A stretch of 15,547 nt of DNA from Porticoccaceae bacterium UBA1989 (GCA_002335945.1 DDDD01000029.1:6993-22539), one strand, 5' to 3'. Positions 1 through 7,004 are shown, counted from the stretch's first letter. Notes: generated by a model not told the origin, from the sequence alone. Made by a program: numbers and translations.

Positions 1-870
1 GTTCCCTGCCAAGTAGAAGTGGCCAGCGAATACCGCTATCGAAAGGTACCTGTTCCAGCTGGCACTCTGTTTGTTACTATTTCTCAGTCCGGCGAAACAG
101 CAGATACCTTAGCTGCACTGCGCAAAGCAAAGGAAAACAACTATCTTGGATTTCTAGCAATTTGTAATGTTGCTAATAGCTCGCTCGTGCGTGAATCAAA
201 TATTTCACTCATGACTATGGCCGGTGTAGAAATTGGTGTTGCGTCTACCAAAGCATTTACGACTCAGTTGGTGGCGTTACAGCTTTTGACTTTATCTCTT
301 GGTCGACATAAAGGTCTCGATAAAAAAGTAGAACAAGAATTAGTCAAAAACCTGCATCAATTACCACAACTCTGTCGTCAGGTGTTGGCGCTAGATTCTG
401 TTATTGAGGAAATGTCAGAAGCCTTTGCCAACAAGCACCATGCACTATTTTTGGGCCGTGGCGAGCAGTACCCCATTGCAATGGAGGGGGCGTTAAAGCT
501 AAAAGAAATCTCCTATATTCACGCCGAAGCCTACCCATCGGGTGAATTAAAACATGGGCCACTGGCATTAGTTGATGAAGATATGCCAGTAGTAACGGTT
601 GCACCCAATAATGAATTATTGGAGAAACTAAAATCAAATCTACACGAAGTTCGGGCGCGTGGCGGCCAGCTATTTGTTTTTGCGGATGCTGATTCAGGTT
701 TTGTAAGTGAGCCGGGCACTACTGTTATTGCCATGCCTCATGTACCAAAAAGTTTAGAGGCGATTATTTATACGCTGCCATTACAGATGCTGTCTTATCA
801 TGTCGCTTTACTTAAGGGTACGGATGTAGATCAGCCGAGAAATCTAGCAAAATCAGTAACTGTTGAGTAA
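1..870 (+). CDS. glmS: Glutamine-fructose-6-phosphate aminotransferase (isomerizing), C-terminal part
   Basis: GlmS makes glucosamine-6-phosphate from fructose-6-phosphate and glutamine, the first committed step towards UDP-GlcNAc for peptidoglycan and LPS. The start lies before the window. The open frame runs from base 1 and shows 289 residues, covering most of the two SIS (sugar isomerase) domains; the N-terminal glutaminase domain is not visible. Recognisable stretches are [13 protein letters not shown] (first sugar-phosphate loop), [31 protein letters not shown] with [10 protein letters not shown], and the invariant C-terminus [15 protein letters not shown], which holds the lysine that forms the fructose-6-phosphate Schiff base. 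The C-terminus is intact and matches the enterobacterial protein residue for residue in that tail. A 37-residue ORF begins 30 bp downstream and may be co-transcribed. Confidence 0.97.
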   Translation, partial: VPCQVEVASEYRYRKVPVPAGTLFVTISQSGETADTLAALRKAKENNYLGFLAICNVANSSLVRESNISLMTMAGVEIGVASTKAFTTQLVALQLLTLSLGRHKGLDKKVEQELVKNLHQLPQLCRQVLALDSVIEEMSEAFANKHHALFLGRGEQYPIAMEGALKLKEISYIHAEAYPSGELKHGPLALVDEDMPVVTVAPNNELLEKLKSNLHEVRARGGQLFVFADADSGFVSEPGTTVIAMPHVPKSLEAIIYTLPLQMLSYHVALLKGTDVDQPRNLAKSVTVE

Positions 871-874
871 CTTT

Positions 875-1030
875 GAACAGTGATTTAAAAGGAGATAACA
901 ATGGAAGGATTAGCCATAATAGGGTTTGTGTTTGGGTTGGTGGCCTTGGTGAGGGTAGAGAAATTAATCAAGACATTAAAAGAAAAGGAAATTCTCGAAG
1001 ATAATTATAAGTAACACTAAATCACTGTTC
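875..1030. repeat. Perfect 13-bp inverted repeat flanking a miniprotein gene
   Basis: The left arm GAACAGTGATTTA (875-887) is the exact reverse complement of the right arm TAAATCACTGTTC (1018-1030). The arms enclose 130 bp holding the ribosome binding site and the whole 37-codon ORF, with the right arm starting 3 bp after its stop codon. It could be a long-range RNA stem, the termini of a small non-autonomous element, or chance in AT-rich DNA. I see no clear target-site duplication outside the arms and no T-run after the right arm. Confidence 0.6.
901..1014 (+). CDS. 37-residue putative single-pass membrane miniprotein
   Basis: This short ORF is supported by a strong Shine-Dalgarno (AAAGGAGA, 887-894) at normal spacing from its ATG. 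The protein starts MEGLAIIGFVFGLVALVRVE and ends KEKEILEDNYK. Residues 4-17 form one hydrophobic helix; the remaining half is a charged, heptad-like Lys/Leu/Glu amphipathic helix, so the expected topology is an anchored membrane peptide with a soluble tail. I do not recognise the family. It sits 30 bp after glmS with no terminator in between and is exactly enclosed by a 13-bp inverted repeat. The start is fixed by the Shine-Dalgarno; no upstream alternative is needed. Being translated is likely; function is unknown. The helix-plus-charged-tail plan is common among small regulatory membrane proteins, but that is only an analogy. Confidence 0.7.
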   Translation: MEGLAIIGFVFGLVALVRVEKLIKTLKEKEILEDNYK

Positions 1031-1088
1031 TAAGCACTTAGCTAATGTCGAGTAAGTTACAACATTAAATAAAAACAGGAATAGCGAC

Positions 1089-1532
1089 GTGACTAATAAT
1101 ATAAACATAAAAATATTTTACTACTTAATAGCAGTCCTCGGAGTTTCTACACTAAACGCAGATACTTTGGACGTTGAAATTCATGGCGTTACCAAAGAAG
1201 GAATGTTGCATTTAGCAATTTACGATTCTAAAGATGTGTTTGAATCAGACAAAGGCGACAAGCCTGGGCCGCGGCCTGGAATAGTATCGGGTAGGGTTAA
1301 ACAAGTTGCTAAAGGGATTTATAGAGACTCTTTTGAAATACCCGCTGGAACCTATGCGATTGGATTTTATATTGACGCCAATGGAAACGAGAAGCTTGAT
1401 ACCAACTTTATTGGTATTCCAAAAGAGGAGTTTGGGTTCTCTAATAATGCTATGGGCGCATTTTCGGCACCTAAATTTGAAGCGGCATCGTTTGTATTGG
1501 TAAGACATAAAAAAATTCAAATAGACCTTTAA
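1089..1532 (+). CDS. Secreted DUF2141 family protein
   Basis: The 147-residue product has a hydrophobic N-terminal segment (about residues 8-22) ending in LNA|D, a plausible signal peptidase I site near residue 24, so the mature protein should be periplasmic or exported. The mature part follows the DUF2141 plan: an opening beta strand (LDVEIHGV, then GMLHLAIYDS), the central PAGTYAIGFYIDANGNEKLDTNF segment and the family hallmark GIPKEEFGFSNNAMG followed by a Pro-Lys-Phe-Glu segment. The Asp/Asn-rich DANGNEKLD loop looks like a metal-binding turn, but no biochemical role is established for the family. The start is GTG, with AGGA (1077-1080) about 8 bp upstream; the coordinates depend on accepting that start. 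The gene and its surroundings are more AT-rich than the downstream housekeeping genes. Confidence 0.88.
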   Translation: MTNNINIKIFYYLIAVLGVSTLNADTLDVEIHGVTKEGMLHLAIYDSKDVFESDKGDKPGPRPGIVSGRVKQVAKGIYRDSFEIPAGTYAIGFYIDANGNEKLDTNFIGIPKEEFGFSNNAMGAFSAPKFEAASFVLVRHKKIQIDL

Positions 1533-1722
1533 ATTTCATTAAAAAATATTTTTTCGGTCTTTGGGTTTGTGCTCAATACACTCGGCATAGTAGCGGTTTT
1601 TTTCAGAAAAAAGTAGATAGATAGCAGAAAGATACTAGAAAGTTAGTAGAGTAATAAAGACCTAATAAAAATAATACCTAAATTAAATTCACTTTATAAA
1701 ACCAATAAAAGTTGAGTTGACT
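1533..1722. other. AT-rich intergenic region between the DUF2141 and DUF2306 genes
   Basis: There is no gene here. It holds a perfect AT-only palindrome AAAAAATATTTTTT (1541-1554), a second AT-only dyad TTTTTTCAGAAAAAA around 1598-1613, and a purine-rich stretch with two adjacent imperfect 11-bp repeats (AGAAAGATACT 1626-1636, AGAAAGTTAGT 1637-1647). A TATAAA at 1695-1700 could be the -10 element of the next gene, but I see no good -35 partner. Neither dyad has the GC core expected of an intrinsic terminator. Confidence 0.5.
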
Positions 1723-2106
1723 ATGGTCATTATCATCCACGCATTCTTTGCGCTATTAGCGGTCCCTCTTGGACTATTTGTTTTTTTAACAAAAAAAGGC
1801 ACAGGGCGGCACAAATTTCTTGGGAAAATATGGATTACATCTCTAGGGATTGTGAGTGTGACAGCCGTCTTTATTCAAGAAATAACGCCTGGCGAATATA
1901 GTTTTATTCACCTGCTTATTCCGGTAACTTTAATTACTCTCGTCGTTTCGATATGGAGTATTAGAAGATACAAACAAACCAAAATACAAAAATATAGAAA
2001 ACTACATATGACCACTATGATTAATGTCTATATAGGGGCCCTAGTTATCGCAGGTCTTTTTACCTTGGCGCCCGGAAGAATTTTTCACCAGCTCATATTT
2101 GGATGA
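1717..2106 (+). CDS. DUF2306 family integral membrane protein
   Basis: About 127-129 residues with four predicted transmembrane helices (roughly residues 4-24, 36-54, 62-81 and 100-118) and short loops. The pattern fits DUF2306 (PF10067): a histidine in helix 1 (IIIHAFFALL), a basic loop with GRHKFLGKIW, IHLLIPVTLI in helix 3, then KYRKLHMTTM before helix 4 and a terminal APGRIFHQ. The conserved histidines at the membrane faces are typical of the family, whose function is unknown. Two starts are possible: TTG at 1717 or ATG at 1723. ATG is more likely, although neither has a strong Shine-Dalgarno. The gene is followed directly by a perfect terminator, so it ends the plus-strand run that begins with glmS or its own promoter. 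Confidence 0.85.
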   Translation: MTMVIIIHAFFALLAVPLGLFVFLTKKGTGRHKFLGKIWITSLGIVSVTAVFIQEITPGEYSFIHLLIPVTLITLVVSIWSIRRYKQTKIQKYRKLHMTTMINVYIGALVIAGLFTLAPGRIFHQLIFG

Positions 2107-2108
2107 AC

Positions 2109-2145
2109 AAAAAAGGCCTCTGGGATATGGCAGAGGCCTTTTTTT
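2109..2145. terminator. Perfect bidirectional intrinsic terminator
   Basis: AAAAAAGGCCTCTG (2109-2122) pairs without mismatch with CAGAGGCCTTTTTT (2131-2144) around an 8-base loop, GGATATGG. The GC-rich stem is flanked by an A-run on one side and a T-run on the other, so it can stop transcription from the plus-strand DUF2306 gene and from the convergent minus-strand gene that ends at 2161. Confidence 0.93.
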
Positions 2146-2160
2146 GTGTCAGAAATAGTC

Positions 2161-2493
2161 TTAACAGGCCACTGCTCTAACATACCAGGGCCATGAAGCT
2201 ACCAGTGCTGCGTAGGTTGGAAATCCATAGGTGAGAGCTGCAGCTGCAGCCTTGGCCCCACCCGCCGCATACTGCGCCTTAATAATACAGGTCAGGGTAT
2301 GGAAAATTCCCACGCCCACCAGTAGTAAAAGTGCAGCAGCACCGATAACGACAAGTGCAGTGGCAAGTGGTGCTAAGGCGGCAAAGAAAATGACCGCCCC
2401 AATAGCAGTGACTGCTATACCGGTGCGGACTGGCACCTTAAATACATTTGCGATGGGTAGAGTTAACGTATCTTCATTGTTTTCTTCTAACAT
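2161..2493 (-). CDS. Uncharacterised Ala-rich membrane protein (110 residues)
   Basis: I do not recognise this protein. A strong Shine-Dalgarno (AAGGAGAA, complement of 2499-2506) precedes the ATG, and the gene ends at the shared terminator, so it is very likely real. An acidic head (MLEENNEDTLTLP, residues 1-13) is followed by a short basic segment (FKVPVRTG) and a long Ala/Val/Leu-rich region (about 24-66) that could form two membrane helices. An Ala-rich amphipathic segment (AAGGAKAAAAALTYG) and an aromatic tail (SWPWYVRAVAC) with a C-terminal cysteine complete it. The VPV-then-hydrophobic-APLA core loosely recalls DUF4342-type membrane segments, a weak resemblance only. There is no N-terminal signal peptide. 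The hexR gene lies 187 bp upstream on the same strand, so it may have its own promoter in that gap. Confidence 0.75.
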   Translation of the reverse strand: MLEENNEDTLTLPIANVFKVPVRTGIAVTAIGAVIFFAALAPLATALVVIGAAALLLLVGVGIFHTLTCIIKAQYAAGGAKAAAAALTYGFPTYAALVASWPWYVRAVAC

Positions 2494-2680
2494 AGTGTTT
2501 CTCCTTGTAAATAAATTAAGGCCTTAGTGGCCAACATTCTTACGCGTGAACGACTTGTAGAAACGATGAATTATCGAATTAAGATTTACTGCCTATCCTG
2601 ATAAACGTAGACCAAAATAACTAAAGACACAAAATTTGGTTACTGTGATGATTGTTAATTCAGTACTAGTCTGTCAGACA

Positions 2681-3529
2681 TTACTGGCTTCGCAAGGACG
2701 CTAATCCAGCTTGCAGTTTTTGTAGGTGGGCGTCTAGCTGCGGTCCCTTCTTTTGAGCCACGCCGATTGCCAACACATCGATGACAGCCAGATGGGCAAT
2801 TCGCGATGACAGTGGTGTGTAAATTTGAATGTCTTCCTTGGCATCAACTTCAATGCCAATAGTGGCGCTTTTAGCGACAGGTGAACCACTGGGGGCCATA
2901 CCGATAACAATACCACCGGCGCGCTTTACTAATTCCATTGAATCTAGCAGTGCCTGAGTTCGCCCAGACTGAGATATAGCAATCACAACATCTCCAGGAT
3001 GGAGAGAGGTCGCAGACATATTTTGTAGGTGAGGGTCAGAGTAGGCCGCCGATGTAATCTGCAATCGGAAAAATTTATGCTGTGCATCAAAGGCCACCGC
3101 AGCCGAGGCACCAAAGCCATAAAATTCCACTCGGCCAGCAGCGCTAATAGCCGACACGGCGGCTTCCAAGTTTTCCAAGACTAGGCTGTCTCTCACCTTT
3201 AGTAAGGTATCGACTGTTGAGTCGAATACCTTATGTGTATATTCCCTAGTGGAGTCAGTATCAGTCACGGCTATCTGGCCGTAACTCGGGCTAGATGCAA
3301 GCTGCTGGGCCAGGGCTAACTTAAAGTCTTGGAAGCCATGGCAACCCACTGCCCGGCAAAAGCGCACTACGGTTGGCTCACTGACACCAGAGTGCAGGGC
3401 CAGATCGACAATACGCATACGAATCACATTGAGAGGGTCTTTCAGCACGAATTCAGCGACCTTACGCTCTGATTTACGGAGCTGAGGAATGGTGTCGCTG
3501 ATCGATTGAGTCAGTTCTGCAGGCTTCAT
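2681..3529 (-). CDS. hexR: HexR-type RpiR/MurR transcriptional regulator
   Basis: The 282-residue protein has the RpiR layout: an N-terminal helix-turn-helix (about residues 20-75, with KSERKVAEFVL, then SEPTVVRFCRAVGCHGFQDFK) and a C-terminal SIS sugar-phosphate domain (about 125-260, with FYGFGASAAVAFDAQHKFFR and SQSGRTQALLD). The SRIAHLAVIDVLA block and the overall length resemble HexR, the repressor of hexose and Entner-Doudoroff genes, whose effector in studied species is 2-keto-3-deoxy-6-phosphogluconate. The usual neighbours (zwf, edd, eda, gapA, pyk) are absent here, so the name rests on sequence alone. A palindrome matching the HexR operator pattern lies 22 bp upstream of the ATG, suggesting autoregulation. 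The Shine-Dalgarno is weak. Another RpiR paralogue is the main alternative. Confidence 0.85.
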   Translation of the reverse strand: MKPAELTQSISDTIPQLRKSERKVAEFVLKDPLNVIRMRIVDLALHSGVSEPTVVRFCRAVGCHGFQDFKLALAQQLASSPSYGQIAVTDTDSTREYTHKVFDSTVDTLLKVRDSLVLENLEAAVSAISAAGRVEFYGFGASAAVAFDAQHKFFRLQITSAAYSDPHLQNMSATSLHPGDVVIAISQSGRTQALLDSMELVKRAGGIVIGMAPSGSPVAKSATIGIEVDAKEDIQIYTPLSSRIAHLAVIDVLAIGVAQKKGPQLDAHLQKLQAGLASLRSQ

Positions 3530-3550
3530 TTAATAACCATCTGTGATTTA

Positions 3551-3565
3551 TGTAAAAAATTTACA
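3551..3565. promoter_or_regulatory. Putative HexR operator
   Basis: TGTAAAAAATTTACA is a perfect 6-bp inverted repeat (TGTAAA/TTTACA) with a 3-bp A/T spacer. It closely matches the TGTAAT-WWW-ATTACA pattern reported for HexR sites in other gammaproteobacteria. It lies 22 bp upstream of the hexR start and about 170 bp upstream of uvrD, so autorepression is the simplest reading. A related half-site, TTGTAGTAAAA, occurs at 3590-3600. Confidence 0.65.
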
Positions 3566-3630
3566 AGAAAACCGCCCTCAATGCTAGTTTTGTAGTAAAA
3601 AACCGCTTAATTAGCCTAAATATTGGTTAT

Positions 3631-3660
3631 TTGGCCAGTGATCTCAGCCATAAATATATT
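3631..3660 (+). promoter_or_regulatory. Weak candidate promoter for uvrD
   Basis: TTGGCC (3631-3636) and TATATT (3655-3660) are separated by 18 bp and lie about 70 bp upstream of the uvrD start. The fit to the sigma-70 consensus is modest. I see no CTG-N10-CAG LexA box in 3530-3732, unlike the SOS-controlled uvrD of E. coli. Confidence 0.3.
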
Positions 3661-3732
3661 TCGCCGAATAGCCGCAAAAAGAAATGTCCGTCAGGCCGTT
3701 TTTTGACCGTTATATTGCTAGAATGCAGGCCT

Positions 3733-5892
3733 ATGGACGTAACCTCGATACTCAATAAATTAAATTCCGCTCAGGAAGAAGCCGTCACCAGCGACAAGAA
3801 GCATTTGCTGGTATTGGCGGGCGCCGGAAGTGGTAAAACTCGCGTGCTGGTGCATCGTATTGCCTGGAAGATTCAGGTAGACAATGTATCGCCCTATTCC
3901 ATACTGGCGGTGACGTTCACCAACAAGGCTTCTCGAGAGATGCGTGAGCGTATTGATCAGCTGCTGGGTATGTCACTGCGTGGCATGTGGGTGGGCACCT
4001 TCCACGGCCTGGCGCATCGCTTGCTCAAGGCTCACTGGCGAGATGCCAAGCTCCCCGAAAACTTCCAAATACTGGATTCCGATGACCAGCTAAGGCTGGT
4101 TAAGCGGGTTATGCGCAGTATGGACCTGGATGAACAACGCTGGCCGCCTAAGCAGGCCCAGTGGTGGATCAATGGGCAGAAAGATGAGGGACTCCGGTCA
4201 TCTCATATCCAGGAAGGTGGTGATCCCTATTTGGCGACCATGTTGCGTATTTATCGCGGCTACGAGGAAACCTGTGAGCGCTTAGGCGTTATTGATTTTG
4301 CCGAGCTATTATTGCGTGCCCTAGAGCTGTGGAAATTTTGCCCCGATGTCCTCGACCATTATCAGCAGCGCTTTCAGCATATTCTCGTGGATGAGTTTCA
4401 AGATACCAATGCGGTTCAGTATGCCTGGCTGCGGATATTGGCGGGTAAGGTTAGTGCCGTGACCGCGGTAGGCGACGACGATCAGTCTATCTATGGCTGG
4501 CGTGGCGCTAAGGTCGAAAACATTCTTAGTTATGAGCGGGATTTCCCTGAAACTCATACCGTAAAGCTGGAACAGAACTATCGTTCCACCTCAAACATTT
4601 TGCAGGCGGCCAATGCCGTTATCGCAAAAAATCCAGAGCGCCTTGGCAAGAGTCTGTGGACGGAATCAGGGGAAGGCGAAGCCATCGCACTTTACTCCGC
4701 CTTTAATGAGCATGATGAAGCGCGCTATATTGCCGACCGAATTCAGAGCTGGGTTAACCTGGGCAACCGCAGAGAAGATTCCGCGATTCTCTATCGCTCC
4801 AATGCCCAGTCTCGTGTTCTTGAAGCGGCACTATTACAGGCAGATATCCCCTATCGTATTTATGGCGGCCAACGCTTTTATGAGCGCCTAGAAATTAAAA
4901 GCGCCCTCGCCTATTTACGCCTAATGTTAAATTGCCACGATGATGTGGCCTTTGAGCGAGTAGTGAATCTGCCGACCCGAGGGATCGGTGATCGTACCCT
5001 AGAGTTAATGCGTGCCTTAGCGCGTGAGAAGGAAACCTCCATGTGGGGTGCTGCGGTTATTATTGTTAAAGAAAAGCGCATGGCGGCCCGGGCAACGAAT
5101 GCGATCGCACTATTTATAGAATTAATTAATGAAATGAGCGGTCAGCATGACGAGCTGCCGCTGGCCGAGCAGGCCGAACATGCCATTGCCCACAGTGGTC
5201 TGGTTGAAATGCACCGCCGTGAAAAAGGCGAACGTGGTCAGGCGCGAGTAGAAAACCTCGAGGAACTGGTCAGCGCCTGCCGTAACTTTGAAGCGGAAGA
5301 TAATGACCTGCCTGTGCTACCCCAGTTTTTAGATCAAGTGGCTCTGGACTCCGGTGATCGTCAAGCGGATGAAGATCAGGATGCAGTGCAGTTAATGACG
5401 TTGCACAGCGCCAAGGGTTTGGAATTTCCTCTCGTGTTTATTGCGGGCATGGAAGAAAATTTATTTCCCCATAAAATGTCTATTGATGAGCCAGGCCGTT
5501 TAGAAGAAGAGCGACGTTTGGCCTATGTGGGTATTACCCGCGCCATGGAAAAGCTGTACTTAACCTTTGCCGAAAGCCGGTCTATTTATGGCAGTGAATC
5601 TTTTAATTCCGTGTCGCGGTTTGTTCGTGATATTCCGAAAGAAGTCATTGAAGAAGTTCGACTGCAAAATAATATAGCCCGACCCACCAGCTATGCTGCC
5701 GGCGCCATACAGAGTGATGAAGGTGGTGACACCGGTTTCGGATTGGGCCAGCAAGTTTTTCATAATGTTTATGGCGAAGGCGTTATTTTAAATTTTGAAG
5801 GCAATGGCCCACGCGCCAGAGTCCATGTTAGTTTTGAAGCGGTAGGCACAAAAATATTAATTTTAGCCTCGGCAAATTTGTCGGCGATATAA
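3733..5892 (+). CDS. uvrD: DNA helicase II (UvrD), superfamily 1 3'-5' helicase
   Basis: UvrD unwinds DNA in nucleotide excision repair (removing UvrC and the excised oligomer), in methyl-directed mismatch repair, and when clearing proteins from DNA. The 719-residue length is one less than the E. coli protein, and the motifs fall in register: Walker A AGAGSGKT at 29-36 (Lys35), motif II DEFQDT at 220-225, GDDDQSIYGWRG near 247-258, LEQNYRST (motif IV), LMTLHSAKGLEFP (motif V) and VGITRA near 599-604 with the motif VI arginine. The C-terminal domain, with LGQQVFHNVYGEGVILN, fits the Tudor-like tail that contacts RNA polymerase. The frame is open further upstream to 3631, but the ATG at 3733 gives MDVTSILNKLN, aligned with the E. 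coli N-terminus, so I place the start there. The Shine-Dalgarno is weak (AGG). A TRAP lipoprotein gene follows after 20 bp. Confidence 0.97.
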   Translation: MDVTSILNKLNSAQEEAVTSDKKHLLVLAGAGSGKTRVLVHRIAWKIQVDNVSPYSILAVTFTNKASREMRERIDQLLGMSLRGMWVGTFHGLAHRLLKAHWRDAKLPENFQILDSDDQLRLVKRVMRSMDLDEQRWPPKQAQWWINGQKDEGLRSSHIQEGGDPYLATMLRIYRGYEETCERLGVIDFAELLLRALELWKFCPDVLDHYQQRFQHILVDEFQDTNAVQYAWLRILAGKVSAVTAVGDDDQSIYGWRGAKVENILSYERDFPETHTVKLEQNYRSTSNILQAANAVIAKNPERLGKSLWTESGEGEAIALYSAFNEHDEARYIADRIQSWVNLGNRREDSAILYRSNAQSRVLEAALLQADIPYRIYGGQRFYERLEIKSALAYLRLMLNCHDDVAFERVVNLPTRGIGDRTLELMRALAREKETSMWGAAVIIVKEKRMAARATNAIALFIELINEMSGQHDELPLAEQAEHAIAHSGLVEMHRREKGERGQARVENLEELVSACRNFEAEDNDLPVLPQFLDQVALDSGDRQADEDQDAVQLMTLHSAKGLEFPLVFIAGMEENLFPHKMSIDEPGRLEEERRLAYVGITRAMEKLYLTFAESRSIYGSESFNSVSRFVRDIPKEVIEEVRLQNNIARPTSYAAGAIQSDEGGDTGFGLGQQVFHNVYGEGVILNFEGNGPRARVHVSFEAVGTKILILASANLSAI

Positions 5893-5912
5893 AAAATAAA
5901 AAGGGGTAAATA

Positions 5913-7004
5913 ATGCGCATTGGAATAATCGCAATACTGTCTGTGATCTTGGCCAGCTGTGGTGGAAAAAGCACAGAGACTGAATCTGTTAGCAAGGCAG
6001 ATACTCAGCAAACCTATAATTGGAAATTAGTGACAACCTGGCCAAAAAATTATCCTGGCCTGGGAACCGCGCCAGAAAATTTTGCCAAGAAAGTTGAAGC
6101 TATGAGCGGCGGCCGCTTAAAAATAAAAGTATTTGGTGCTGGCCAGTTAGTCCCTGCTTTTGAAGTTTTTGATGCAGTGGCTCAGGGAACGGCTCAGGTG
6201 GGTCATGGAGCGGCTTATTACTGGACTGGAAAATCAAAGGCTACCAGCCTTTTTACCGCGGTCCCCTTTGGGCTTAACGCTCAGGAAATGAATGGCTGGT
6301 TACATTATGGCGGTGGACTGGAATTATGGCGCGAGCTCTATGCCCCGTTTAATTTGGTGCCTTTCGCTGGTGGCAGTACCGGTGTACAAATGGCCGGATG
6401 GTTTAATCGCGAGATTAATTCCATGGAAGATATCAAAGGTTTAAAAATGCGCATTCCCGGGTTGGGTGGCGATGTGATAAGTCGCGCGGGTGGCGTGTCT
6501 GTGACGATCCCCGGAGGTGAACTTTATACCTCTATGCAGACCGGCGTAATTGATGCAACCGAATGGGTCGGCCCTTACAATGATCTCGCCTTTGGTTTCC
6601 ATCAGGTGGCTAAATATTACTACTATCCCGGTTGGCATGAGCCCGGCCCGATTTTAGAATTTATTATTAATAAAGACGCCTATGCAACGCTACCCGCTGA
6701 CTTGCAGGCAATTGTCGAAGGGGCCACACGCGCCGTTAATCAGGATATGCTTGATGAGTACACCGCGCGTAACAACAGAGCCTTGGTAGAGCTGGTTGAA
6801 ACCCATGGAGTCGATGTGCGTAAACTCCCCGATGACGTGCTGATAGAGTTACGCCGGCTTTCTGCTGAGGTGATAGAGGAAGTGTCCCAAGATTCTGAAA
6901 TCGCAGGGCGTATTACTGAGTCGGTAATGGCCTTTAGAAAACAAGCCATGGACTACCATGCAATTTCTGAAGAAGCTTTTTACGATGCGCGTAAAGTTAA
7001 GTAA
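5913..7004 (+). CDS. TRAP transporter substrate-binding lipoprotein (DctP/TakP type)
   Basis: This 363-residue protein binds a solute, probably an organic or 2-oxo acid, for a TRAP transporter. A short hydrophobic leader ends in the lipobox LASC (Cys16), so it should be lipid-anchored rather than free in the periplasm. Gly17 follows the cysteine, so there is no inner-membrane Asp+2 retention signal. The DctP fold is evident from WKLVTTWPKNYPGLG, AFEVFDAVAQGTAQVGHG and KGLKMRIPGLGGDV. Residues matching ligand contacts in TakP are visible: Gln159 (GVQMAGW), Arg180 in KMRIPG and Trp218 (ATEWVGPYND). The Shine-Dalgarno AAGGGG (5901-5906) lies before the ATG. No dctQ/dctM permease genes are adjacent; upstream is uvrD (20 bp gap, perhaps co-transcribed) and downstream a terminator. 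The permease must lie elsewhere, or the protein has another role. Confidence 0.9.
   Translation: MRIGIIAILSVILASCGGKSTETESVSKADTQQTYNWKLVTTWPKNYPGLGTAPENFAKKVEAMSGGRLKIKVFGAGQLVPAFEVFDAVAQGTAQVGHGAAYYWTGKSKATSLFTAVPFGLNAQEMNGWLHYGGGLELWRELYAPFNLVPFAGGSTGVQMAGWFNREINSMEDIKGLKMRIPGLGGDVISRAGGVSVTIPGGELYTSMQTGVIDATEWVGPYNDLAFGFHQVAKYYYYPGWHEPGPILEFIINKDAYATLPADLQAIVEGATRAVNQDMLDEYTARNNRALVELVETHGVDVRKLPDDVLIELRRLSAEVIEEVSQDSEIAGRITESVMAFRKQAMDYHAISEEAFYDARKVK

Noticed and set aside
1541..1554. AAAAAATATTTTTT palindrome as a terminator of the DUF2141 gene
   Set aside because: It has no GC pairs, so a hairpin would be unstable; it is better described as AT-rich low-complexity sequence.
2231..2527. 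Plus-strand 98-codon open frame opposite the Ala-rich membrane protein
   Set aside because: The minus-strand ORF has an AAGGAGAA ribosome binding site and ends at a terminator; the plus-strand one has neither and reads as a complement of alanine codons.
2669..2680. GTCTGTCAGAC dyad after hexR as an intrinsic terminator
   Set aside because: Five-bp arms with a one-base centre and no following T-run on the hexR strand; it does not fit a terminator.
3703..3724. TTGACC with TAGAAT as a uvrD promoter
   Set aside because: The spacing is only 10 bp, far short of the 16-18 bp needed.
3631..3732. N-terminal 34-residue extension of UvrD from an upstream start
   Set aside because: The ATG at 3733 aligns with the E. 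coli UvrD N-terminus and puts Walker A Lys at position 35. The upstream part has no family similarity and overlaps the likely promoter.
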